A stretch of DNA of 64,000 nt from CBDIDH01 sp965277595 (GTDB taxonomy: Bacteria; Planctomycetota; Planctomycetia; Isosphaerales; Isosphaeraceae): NCBI GenBank assembly GCA_965277595.1, contig CBDIDH010000002.1:1612001-1676000 (forward strand), given 5' to 3'. The notes below the pieces were generated by a model. That model made no database searches. It saw nothing but the letters and a program-made list of their open reading frames with translations, and was not told the origin of the DNA. A program made the position numbers and the translations under genes. Below are positions 35,531 through 43,324 of the stretch, piece after piece. How positions within the stretch are numbered: position 1 is the first letter of the stretch; the number at the start of each line of letters is the position of its first letter.

Positions 35531-36749
35531 TTCGATCGTCCGCAACCGCCGCAAGAACCGTGGGCGAGAAGAGGGCCACCTGATCCGGTCCCAAGGCCCG
35601 AGCCCGAGCCACGGCCTCATCGGCCGCGGCAAGAAGACCGGCCATCTCGGCGGCGTCACCAGGGAAACAGGCCGCGCCAACCGACGCTGAAAGCCCCGGC
35701 GCTCGCTCGATCGCTTGCCGACAGCAGCCGGTCGCCGCTGATCGCACGACTCCGGCCACCTTCAACGCATCAACCGCGCCGGTGTTCGGCAAGACGATGA
35801 CCAGGCGATCGTCGTCCAGCCTGGCGACGACGTCGCTACCTCGGAGCGTCCGCGCGATCCCCTCGGCGACCCGGCCGACCGCCTCTCCGGCGACAGCCGC
35901 CCCTCGGGTATCGCGGACCGCGGCCAGGCCGACGACCTCGACGCAAAAGACCGTCAACGACTCGCGGTGCCGCCCCGCCTGAGAAAGGGCATACGGCAGG
36001 ATCGCATTCAAGAAGGTCGCGTCGCGGATCGCCGCCGAGGCGCCGTAAACCGTCTCCACGCGTGCCCGGCGCCCCGCGTGCAAGCCGCGCTCGGCCGCCG
36101 CGGCCATCGCGCAAAGGGTCGTCAGCCCGCGGACAACTCGTCCCGGCCAGCGCCCGCCTCGCCCTGGTTTGGCGTAGACCTGCAAGGTCATCTGATAATG
36201 ATCGCCGCACCAGAGGCCCAGGCAGAGCGGATAGCCAAGGGCCTCGATCTCGGCCGATGTCGGCTCCTTCGCGCCCTCCGGCCAGACGGCGACCTGCTTC
36301 GGGTCCGACTGCGCCGCCTCGTCTCGATCCAGGGTCAGCTCGACCCGATAGGCGTCGGCAATCTCTCCGGCGAGCGCCACCAAGGCCGCCTCGACCTGAC
36401 TTGGCTCCCTCGCCAGGGCCATCAGGTCGGCGAAGTCATGAACGCGCTTCGCTCCCCGGGTTCGCCCGAGCGCCTCGGCCGCGTCGCGGACCCGGCCGAC
36501 CAGGCCATCCAGCCAGTGAATGCATTGACTCCGCAGGCTCGCCCGCTTCGGTTTTGAAGGTTTTCTCGGAGACTGCGTCCTCGCCCCGGGCGAGACAGGC
36601 GGATCGTCCTGACGTCGGCTCGGTCGAGGCGGCGGACCGCCGGGTGGCCTCGCCTCTGTCGAGCCTGCCGCGCCTGGTGGCGGCGGCGGCGGGGGCATCA
36701 CCTTGAGTTGGACCTTGGGCGCGGCGGGTGTCGGCAGGGTTCGCGGCAT
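35511..36749 (-). CDS. degenerate GGDEF domain protein
   Basis: A protein of 412 residues. The first 90 are Pro-rich and likely disordered (a run of eight Pro near residue 20). The middle has a GAF-like part. The C-terminal 170 residues are laid out like a diguanylate cyclase domain, with FLNAILPYALSQAGRHRESLTVFCVEVVGL at the start and VGRVAEGIARTLRGSDVVARL before the signature. The signature itself reads DDDRL instead of GGDEF, so it should not make c-di-GMP; it may bind it or another ligand. The start at 36749 is chosen since upstream sequence is low-complexity. The last residues and the stop come from a repeat element. Confidence 0.75.
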   Translation of the reverse strand: MPRTLPTPAAPKVQLKVMPPPPPPPGAAGSTEARPPGGPPPRPSRRQDDPPVSPGARTQSPRKPSKPKRASLRSQCIHWLDGLVGRVRDAAEALGRTRGAKRVHDFADLMALAREPSQVEAALVALAGEIADAYRVELTLDRDEAAQSDPKQVAVWPEGAKEPTSAEIEALGYPLCLGLWCGDHYQMTLQVYAKPGRGGRWPGRVVRGLTTLCAMAAAAERGLHAGRRARVETVYGASAAIRDATFLNAILPYALSQAGRHRESLTVFCVEVVGLAAVRDTRGAAVAGEAVGRVAEGIARTLRGSDVVARLDDDRLVIVLPNTGAVDALKVAGVVRSAATGCCRQAIERAPGLSASVGAACFPGDAAEMAGLLAAADEAVARARALGPDQVALFSPTVLAAVADDRTMTEGR

Positions 36750-37263
36750 TTGGGCGACCTGATGGTGAAACGGAACCGTTCCCGATCCTTGAACTCTTCT
36801 CTCTGTTGGACCCGTCTTTCTCCGTCCGTCCGTCCGTCCGTCCGTTCGACAACGCCTCTCCCGGGCCGTTTCCTGCTTAACAATGAGCAATGACCGAGGA
36901 AATCCTTGCTTTCCCTCAGGCTTTGTCCTTTGCCCTCTGTCCTTGCTTGAACCAGAAAACGTGCGCGGGGGCAATCTCGGCGCGGGTTGACGGAAAGAGA
37001 CGGGGCCAGCGGCGAACCTCGGCCAGGTCGGGTTGAGACGGTCCGACTTCGGCCGTTCGCTCCCGAGAAGTGTAGGGCGCGGGCGCAATTCGTCCCGATC
37101 GGCCTTGCCAGCGATGACAAAAATGCGCAGGATGCCGCCGCGACGGACAGGCCCCGTCGTTCTTCCAAGGAGGGAAGGGCGTCGGCAAGTCAGGTTATGT
37201 CATGGCATGTCATGTCTGGTTCGAATCACGTCGCACGACCCGACCGATCACGAGGCCCCCGTC
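36750..37263. other. divergent gap with CCGT tetramer array and heptad trace
   Basis: The gap lies between the GGDEF-like gene (minus) and the lipoprotein gene (plus). It contains six copies of CCGT at 36822-36845, about 75 bp upstream of the GGDEF-like start. A heptad element follows at about 36884-36950: AATGACCGAGG on the left and TTTGTCCTTTGCCCTCTGTC on the right (copy 12). No gene is seen. Confidence 0.7.
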
Positions 37264-37851
37264 ATGCGTCTCAGGATGAGACTGATCGCGGCTGCCGTCG
37301 CGGCGGCGTCGGCCGCCCTCGGGCCTGCCGGCTGCGCCACTGTCAGCCGGGTCATCGCCCCCACAAAGGCGGTCGCCGAGAACCCGTTAATCGTTCCCGC
37401 GGCCGACTTTGAGACCGTCTGGCGCGAGACCGTCGCCGTTCTCGACGAATACTTTGACATCCGCACCGAGAACCGCCTCGCCCGCACGATCGTCACCGAT
37501 CCGATGATCGCGGCCACGATCCTGGAACCCTGGCGGGGCGATTCCGTCGGCCTCGACCAGCGCCTGGAAGCCACGCTCCAGACGATGCGGCGGTTTGCCA
37601 AGGTTCAGATCAACCCGGTCCCCGGCCGAGGCTTCGCCATCCGTCTTGAAGTTCGCAAAGAGCTGGAAGACCTGCCCCGGCCCGACCGCCAGATGGCCGG
37701 TCGCGCGGTCTTCAACAACGACTCGCCCGTTAACCGGACCCGCGAGATCGTCGGCCCGGTGCCGATCCCCATCCAGTGGATTCCCCGAGGCCGTGATACC
37801 AAGCTCGAACAGGTCATCTTGAACCGGATACGGGACGCCCTCTTCCTTTGA
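37264..37851 (+). CDS. conserved lipoprotein
   Basis: A protein of 195 residues with a lipoprotein signal (LIAAAVAAASAALGPAGC, Cys about 21-24). The mature part has YFDIRTENRLARTIVTDPMI, MRRFAKVQINPVPGRGFAIRLEV and a helical end, a pattern common in planctomycete lipoproteins of unknown role. The ATG at 37264 is chosen because the signal peptide begins there; the frame is open further upstream. It would be attached to a membrane. No partner gene is adjacent. Confidence 0.82.
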   Translation: MRLRMRLIAAAVAAASAALGPAGCATVSRVIAPTKAVAENPLIVPAADFETVWRETVAVLDEYFDIRTENRLARTIVTDPMIAATILEPWRGDSVGLDQRLEATLQTMRRFAKVQINPVPGRGFAIRLEVRKELEDLPRPDRQMAGRAVFNNDSPVNRTREIVGPVPIPIQWIPRGRDTKLEQVILNRIRDALFL

Positions 37852-37939
37852 CGGGACGCCGTGTGTCGTGTCAAGGCCCTCGCGCCCGGGCCGACCTCAT
37901 GTCGTCCCGGGTCGTCGTTGCTTGCGTCCTTCGATCGAA

Positions 37940-38485
37940 TCAGTTGGCGTTGAAGGTCCAGTAGGCACCAAGACCGGCGATCCCGATCCAGCGGATCGTC
38001 GGGTCAAGCAGGGCCGCTCTGTGCGGCGGCGAGGCCATCCACATGGCGCCGATCTGGGCGTAATTGCCCGTCGCCGAGTTCTGCCGACGCGCCGAGCCCA
38101 TCACATAATGGCCCATGCCGCGCGACTGCTGCTGCGCGTTGTTTTGCGCCGCCCATCCCGAGAGGTTCGGATCGTAACCGACCGCCCCAAGCCCATACTG
38201 GGCACGAGTTGTGTTCAACCAGTTCGTGAACCCGTAGGGATCGCCCGTCGCGTAAGATCGCGGCTGCGCCGGGGCCGCCGCAACGGCCGTTGTCGCGGCG
38301 TATTTGGGCTGCGCAACCGTGTACGTGGTCGGTTGTGGAGTCACCGGCGCCTGCGCCCGATAGTACGTCGGGGCGGCCACTGTCGCCGGTTGCTGAGCCG
38401 AGGCCGTTCCTACCGCGGTCCACGCCGCGACCACAACGACCAACGCCGAAAAAAGGACGCGAGGAAGCTTACGAATGTCTGGCAA
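37940..38485 (-). CDS. exported CAP/SCP domain protein
   Basis: A protein of 181 residues. The likely start is TTG at 38485 (GAGAG upstream), because the longer frame has no membrane-like start. The signal peptide is VLFSALVVVVAAWTAVGTASA. A linker rich in Ala, Pro, Thr and Gln follows. The C-terminal 110 residues form a CAP domain: FTNWLNTTRAQYGLGAVGYDPNLSGWAAQNN, MGHYVMGSA and SPPHRAALLDP, with histidines where CAP proteins hold theirs. CAP proteins act outside the cell, with varied and mostly unknown activity. The gene converges with the lipoprotein gene. Confidence 0.8.
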   Translation of the reverse strand: MPDIRKLPRVLFSALVVVVAAWTAVGTASAQQPATVAAPTYYRAQAPVTPQPTTYTVAQPKYAATTAVAAAPAQPRSYATGDPYGFTNWLNTTRAQYGLGAVGYDPNLSGWAAQNNAQQQSRGMGHYVMGSARRQNSATGNYAQIGAMWMASPPHRAALLDPTIRWIGIAGLGAYWTFNAN

Positions 38486-38911
38486 CGGTGTGATCTCTCG
38501 ATGAACTACTGCACGAGCCTCAGCCGGAACGCCCGACTGTCTCTTTGCCGTGACGGGATCAATCTTGGGAGAAGGCTCCCAGACATCTCGCACAACGCCC
38601 GTGAGCCGCGGCCAGAATGGGACCGCCTTTCTGCAAATGCAAGATGTTTTTTCACCCATGCAAACGCACCGATCGGAACAGAATTGGGCAATTCCGACCG
38701 TCTACCCATCAACCGCGCCGCCATCCATGCCCGCGACCGTGCCGGGGCGACACCGGGCCGCTACAACCCGGATAACCCGCAAAGTCCGCGCATTCGCTAC
38801 GTTTTTCGGGCTTTCAGTATTTTTGCACGAATCGGGATACGTATCCGAAATCAGAGATTCACACCCACGCGTTCTGGCATGGATGTGCCTGACGTGAAGA
38901 TTCGCATATCC
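38486..38911. other. gene-free, AT-richer gap
   Basis: Between the CAP and DUF2071 genes, both on the minus strand. GC is clearly below the local level from about 38770 to 38910 (many A/T runs such as TTTTTCGGGC and AAATTTTTACG). No gene, repeat element or RNA was recognised. It should contain the CAP gene promoter. Confidence 0.5.
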
Positions 38912-39685
38912 TCAATCCGGCAATGCATTCAGGCCGAAAATTTTTACGTTGACCCCCGAGGAAAAGTGAACTAAGGGGTCCGTTTCCGGCCGGATCAGCC
39001 CCGTCGCCGCCACCAGCGATTCCTTCAAACTGAGAATCCTGGCAGTCTGAACAGGATAGGGGTTGTGATGAACCTGGCCAGAGAGAAGGCGACCGCGTCG
39101 GGTCGTGTAGAGGAGGTAGCGTTCGATCAGGAAGTGGTCGAGCGTGCCGGGGAGGCTTGGGGCGGGAATTTCGGGGCCGAGGCGAGCGGTGATCTCGGAC
39201 GTGGCGGGCAAGGGGCCGGGCCAGAGGCGTTCGGATCGATACGCGATCTCCGAGCCGTCGGGGCTTGGCGTGAGCGTCATCCGGGCTTTGTGGTAAGGCA
39301 GGCAAAAGAGCGAACGCGCGAGGACAACGGCCAGGGCGTTCGCGGCATCGAGGCTGAAGAACCAGACGCCCGGATCGCGACCGTTGCGGTGGACGTAGGT
39401 GCGGACGTTGGTCTCGTGAAAGTTCGAGAGACCCGGGACAGCCGGCAGGCCGACGGGCCGGACGCCCTTCATGGTGAAGAGGACGAGGCCGACGTAAGCC
39501 TTTCCCTCGTAAAGGTCGAGCGTCAAGTCGGCCGGCAAGAGCGGTCGGATAAGGTCGGCTGGCAAACTCCAGTGCAGGAACAGGAGCGACCGCCAGTTCT
39601 GAAACATTACCGGCCCTCGCGCCGGGCAGATTCCCGGCGCCAGGCGGTCGATCGGGTCACGCTTCGCGGGTTCGTCGGGCAACAC
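38912..39685 (-). CDS. DUF2071 (YqjF-like) protein
   Basis: A protein of 257 residues matching DUF2071 along its length: FQNWRSLLFLHWSLPADLIRPLLP, AYVGLVLFTMKGVRPVG, then NVRTYVHRNGRDPGVWFFSLDA and the C-terminal LVHFSSGVNVKIFGL. No signal peptide. Members are cytoplasmic proteins of the acetoacetate-decarboxylase-like fold with unknown function. The internal Met at about residue 27 could be the real start since the alignment to the family begins there (VMFQNWRSLLFLHW). Confidence 0.88.
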   Translation of the reverse strand: MLPDEPAKRDPIDRLAPGICPARGPVMFQNWRSLLFLHWSLPADLIRPLLPADLTLDLYEGKAYVGLVLFTMKGVRPVGLPAVPGLSNFHETNVRTYVHRNGRDPGVWFFSLDAANALAVVLARSLFCLPYHKARMTLTPSPDGSEIAYRSERLWPGPLPATSEITARLGPEIPAPSLPGTLDHFLIERYLLYTTRRGRLLSGQVHHNPYPVQTARILSLKESLVAATGLIRPETDPLVHFSSGVNVKIFGLNALPD

Positions 39686-39732
39686 CCAATGAGCCTCCCT
39701 GACTGCCCACGAACGAGGCTCCGAGTCCAGGA

Positions 39733-39885
39733 CAGGGCTGTTTCCTTCTCAATTGATGACCGATGACCGATGACCGATGACCGAAAATAGGTCGACAAGG
39801 CTCTTGCCCATCCTTGCCTGTTTTCGATTTTTCCTCGGTCCTCGGTCCTTGGTCCTTGGTTATTCCCGAGAAGGAAACAGCCCTG
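39733..39885. repeat. best-preserved heptad element with perfect 18-bp terminal inverted repeats (copy 13)
   Basis: Left end CAGGGCTGTTTCCTTCTC at 39733-39750, right end its exact reverse complement at 39868-39885. Left arm AATTGATGACCGATGACCG, loop with GGTCGACAAGGCTCTTGCC, right arm CCTCGGTCCTCGGTCCTTGG. Total 153 bp. No obvious target-site duplication is seen in the flanking sequence. It lies between the DUF2071 and DUF4214 genes. Confidence 0.95.
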
Positions 39886-39898
39886 GAGTCTGGGAGGA

Positions 39899-40609
39899 TT
39901 AACCCAGCGTGCCGTCGTGGATCTTGATATTTTCGGGAGACGAGAGGATACCCGCCAGAAGGGTTTCATCGGTGTCCTGGCCGTTATTCATCTTGGTGAC
40001 CCGGGTAACGTGCTCGGCGGCGGTGTCGTCGCGGCCGAGGATCGTCTGGTAATCGAGGTCAACGAGCTTGCCTTCGCGTTCCGACGAGTTGGTGAACTCC
40101 GAGACGACCGCCGCGGTGCTCATTCCCGCGTTCAACTGGCCGACGTAATAGGCTTCGCCCTGCGGGTCGGGGTTGCGGGCGAGGTCGTCGTGATAGAGGG
40201 CGTCGACGAAGGCCGTGTTGCCCGGGTGCATGGCATGGTATTCGGGCGAGTTCAGGAACTCATCGCGCACCGTGACCGAGTCGGCCCCGGCCTGGAACTG
40301 GCCGAGATAATACGCCGTCTCTGCGGCCGTGGCGCCTCGGTGAAGGAACAACTGATAGTCCTGGGTGATCTCGTTGGTCCGATTCTCGTTCGAGTTGATG
40401 AGCGCCTTGGCAAGGTCGGACGCGGGCCTTCCCCCCTGGATCTGCTGCGCCCAGTAGCCGACCTCCTGAGGCAAGCCGGTGCGATGGAGAACGTCGGTAT
40501 AGACCGTGGCGATATAGCTTGGGCTGCTCCCGCTGAGCACGACCCGGCTCTCCAGGGTTTCCAGATCCAGACCGGGGCGGGGGCTTCGGTTGGGTTCTCG
40601 ACGAGCCAT
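39899..40609 (-). CDS. exported DUF4214 protein with LEPR-XLL-type N-terminus
   Basis: A protein of 236 residues. Residues 13-25 (LDLETLESRVVLSG) are a planctomycete LEPR-XLL-type motif. The rest has three DUF4214-like repeats: YTDVLHRTGLPQEVGYWAQQI, YQLFLHRGATAAETAYYLGQF and YHDDLARNPDPQGEAYYVGQL, each of the form Y..vLgR.pd..G..yw...l. DUF4214 is found in bacterial surface and S-layer-associated proteins. The start at 40609 gives the motif its usual position. The stop is 14 bp from the repeat element. Confidence 0.85.
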   Translation of the reverse strand: MARREPNRSPRPGLDLETLESRVVLSGSSPSYIATVYTDVLHRTGLPQEVGYWAQQIQGGRPASDLAKALINSNENRTNEITQDYQLFLHRGATAAETAYYLGQFQAGADSVTVRDEFLNSPEYHAMHPGNTAFVDALYHDDLARNPDPQGEAYYVGQLNAGMSTAAVVSEFTNSSEREGKLVDLDYQTILGRDDTAAEHVTRVTKMNNGQDTDETLLAGILSSPENIKIHDGTLG

Positions 40610-41243
40610 CGTGGGATCATCCTCCAAGACTATGCCCGGGAGATTTTTGTGACCAACCGCCCTTTGATTCTTGGCGGTCGCCCCTGGTCCGCGTCCGTCC
40701 CTGGACACGTCGCCGCAAGGCTTACCCGGTTTCGCCGCATTCTAACCGCGCCTACGAAACTCACAAGCTCAATTCGCAATACGTGTATATCTTACAAGAG
40801 GCTGGTCGACGCTTGGAATTCAGCAGGACAAATGGCCGAATCAGGAGAGCATGCCGGAACGACTGGGACCGTGCCTCGTCGCTATTCACGCCCTATCCTG
40901 AAGCCGTGGAACCACCCCGTCGAATTGACTTGCATCACGGCGTGACGCCCTGCCGGGCTGGTGCCGATTCAGGGGCGAGCCTGGTCTCTTCTTGACCCGA
41001 TGAAGCACCCAACAGGACGCCCGGCCCCCTCGCCGCGAGTGCCGCCGGTCGATTCGTGCCTCTGGGCAGGAAATCCTGAATGCGGACCGAACGGAAATCA
41101 CGCTTTTCCGCAATCATGAACCGCAATTTTGTCGATCGTGTCGGTTGACTGGCGTCCGCCCGCGACCGACAATGAAGCAGCGGATTCACCTAAACTGCTT
41201 AGGCAATTTGGGTTAACTTGAGAATCCAGAGCACGAGGAATCT
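40610..41243. other. gene-free gap
   Basis: No convincing gene, repeat element or RNA on either strand. Several stretches have lower GC (for example around 40740-40800 and 41100-41240). It must contain the promoters of the two flanking divergent units. Confidence 0.4.
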
Positions 41244-41483
41244 ATGGGCCGCTATTCTGATTTGCTGTACGCGCAGCCGTCGTTCCTGGAAGGTCTCGGC
41301 CGACTTTCCGACTTCTCCGGGGCGCTGGACTGGTATAACTATTCCACGACCGAGCAGGAAGCCGACCGCCTGGCGATCGCGTCCGATTGGTATGCGATCG
41401 GTGACGATCTGCGGTCGGCCGTGTCCATATCCGCCAAGGCCCACAACGTCGAGATTCGCCGTGTCGATTCCACCGCGGCCTGA
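41244..41483 (+). CDS. small hypothetical protein upstream of DUF2335 gene
   Basis: A protein of 79 residues, MGRYSDLLYAQPSFLEGLGR onward. An AGGAAT ribosome site precedes the ATG. The sequence has normal coding composition and contains SFLEGLGRLSDFSGALDWYNYSTTEQEADRLAIASDW, predicted helical. The family has no name I can give. It overlaps the start of the DUF2335 gene, suggesting they act together. Confidence 0.65.
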   Translation: MGRYSDLLYAQPSFLEGLGRLSDFSGALDWYNYSTTEQEADRLAIASDWYAIGDDLRSAVSISAKAHNVEIRRVDSTAA

Positions 41484-41969
41484 GGGCGACAGGCCCGATC
41501 TGGAACCAGTTTCCGGCGCTCTTGAGCCTGAGATCGTGCCGCCCGGACAACCGGGGCCTCGTCAAATGCTCGTTGCGGCGAGTTACTACGAAGGTCCCTT
41601 GCCCCTCCGGCGATTCTGGAAGCTTTTGAACGAATCGTTCCCGGATCAGCCGCGAAGATTATCGACAACGCGCTTGACCAGTCCAAGCACAGGCGGGCGA
41701 ATGAGAGCAGAGTTGTCCAGGCAAACATTCGAGCGCGAACGCTCGGAATGTTTCTCGGCACATTCCTCGCGTCCCTGGCCATCTGCGGCGGGGTTTATGT
41801 GGCTATCACAGTCAGCCCTTCCGCCGGAGTCTTCATCGCGGGGACCACGGCGCTCGGTTTGGCGACGTCATTCGTGACGGCGCAGTGGCAACAGCGCAAA
41901 CAGGCTGACGAAAAGAAAGCGGTCGCCGAGTCCCTGAAGACCGGCGACACGCCGCAATCCGGCTCTTAG
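41461..41969 (+). pseudogene. DUF2335 membrane protein gene with a frameshift
   Basis: The first part is in one frame from a possible GTG at 41461 (RPEGDRPDLEPVSGALEPEI to ASYYEGPLP). The rest is in another frame (PPAILEAFERIVPGSAAKII, then two transmembrane helices in MFLGTFLASLAICGGVYVAI and GVFIAGTTALGLATS). The frames meet at GCCCCTCC near 41601-41608, where one extra C would restore GPLPPPAILEAF, the usual DUF2335 sequence. It is either a real inactivating deletion or an assembly or sequencing error. DUF2335 proteins are small integral membrane proteins of unknown function. Confidence 0.75.
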
Positions 41970-42188
41970 CTTGATCATCCCCGCCCCGCCCCCGGATACA
42001 ATTCCGACAACACTGAGGTTCCTGGCCCGATCCTCGATCTCCGCGACCGCCTCGGCCAGTTCACGCTCGCGCCCCTCGGTCAGGGCGATCGCGACCCGAC
42101 CGGGCAGGTACGCGGCGTGACTGAACGACTGATGGTCGGCGTGGCCTCTTGCGTCCTGGTCGGCGGGGGCGGAGAATGGCCGATCATC

Positions 42189-43178
42189 ATGCGTGAAGTC
42201 ACCCCAGGGAATGCCGCTGAGTACCTCCGCGAGACAGGCCGGGTCGCGCCGGGGCGGAAGGTTGAGGCCAGGGCGATGGGGTGGGGGGTCTCGAACGTCG
42301 TGATCCGGGTCGAGGTCGACGGCGAGCCGCCGATCGTCCTCAAACAGGCCCGAGAGCGGCTCAGGACCGAGGCCCTCTGGCTGAGTCGGCTCGACCGGAT
42401 CTGGAACGAGCGCGCGGCGCTGGACTTGCTCGGCGCCGTCTTGCCCGAGGGAAGCGTTCCCCGCGTCGTCTTTGCCGACGAGGACAACTACCTCTTCGCG
42501 ATGACCTGCGCCCCGGACGACTCGGTCGTCTGGAAAGAGCAACTCCTCGCCGGCAAGGCCGACCCGGACACCGCCCGACGCGCGGGCGAGCTGCTCGCGA
42601 TCGTGCACGAGCGCACTCGCGACCATCCCGCGCTGGCGGGTCGGCTCGCGGACACGACGGTCTTCGACGAGCTTCGGATCGACCCCTTTTACCGAACGAT
42701 CGCCCGCGTTCATCCCGAGATCGCGCCCGAGATCGAGGCCCTGATCGCGTCGATGTCGCGGACGTCTCACCCGTGCCTGGTCCTGGCCGACTTCAGTCCG
42801 AAAAATATCCTGGTCCATTCCCAGGGGATCACCCTCGTTGACTTCGAGACCGCCCACGCGGGCGATCCCGCGTTCGACCTGGGCTTCTTCCTCAGCCATC
42901 TCTGGCTCAAGGAGTTCCATCATCCCAAGGTCACCGAGCCGTTTCAGCGGCTCCTCGATTTCCAGAAGGGGTATCGGTCGAGTCCGTCCTTGCTGGCGGC
43001 GACCGACGTCATGAGCAATCTCGACCACCCGGTCCGGTCGCACATGGCCGCCTGCGCTCTCGCCCGGATCGACGGCAAGAGCCCTGTTGACTACCTCAGC
43101 GACCTGTCTCGAAGGCTCGTCCGCGACCTTGCCCTTGGCCTCCTCCGTTATCAGCCGCCCGACGGAAATCGGGATTGA
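42189..43178 (+). CDS. aminoglycoside/choline-type phosphotransferase
   Basis: A protein of 329 residues with the APH/choline kinase fold. The N-lobe has GWGVSNVVIRVEVDG and VLKQARERLRTE (Lys for ATP). The catalytic loop is VLADFSPKNILVHSQGITLVDFE, with catalytic Asp, Asn and the metal-binding DFE. The usual His before the catalytic Asp is Leu-Ala here. FDLGFFLSHLWLKEF follows. It resembles methylthioribose kinase and other small-molecule kinases. The start is uncertain; 42189 is the best of several. It is followed by an enolase-family gene 146 bp on, which may use its product. Confidence 0.82.
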   Translation: MREVTPGNAAEYLRETGRVAPGRKVEARAMGWGVSNVVIRVEVDGEPPIVLKQARERLRTEALWLSRLDRIWNERAALDLLGAVLPEGSVPRVVFADEDNYLFAMTCAPDDSVVWKEQLLAGKADPDTARRAGELLAIVHERTRDHPALAGRLADTTVFDELRIDPFYRTIARVHPEIAPEIEALIASMSRTSHPCLVLADFSPKNILVHSQGITLVDFETAHAGDPAFDLGFFLSHLWLKEFHHPKVTEPFQRLLDFQKGYRSSPSLLAATDVMSNLDHPVRSHMAACALARIDGKSPVDYLSDLSRRLVRDLALGLLRYQPPDGNRD

Positions 43179-43324
43179 ATTCCGGCACGGAAAATGCCTG
43201 GCTGTCGCTGATACAGGCTTGGAAACCGGGCCGATTCTCGTCCCGATTGATCCCCTGGCGCGACCTTTGTTTGGGTGTCGTCGCCTCGTTTGGCCCGGCT
43301 TCGGGGTTCCATGAGGGTCATTCG

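Noticed and set aside
37205..37225. GGTTCGAATC, resembling a tRNA T-arm
   Set aside because: No matching T-stem, anticodon arm or acceptor stem could be placed around it.
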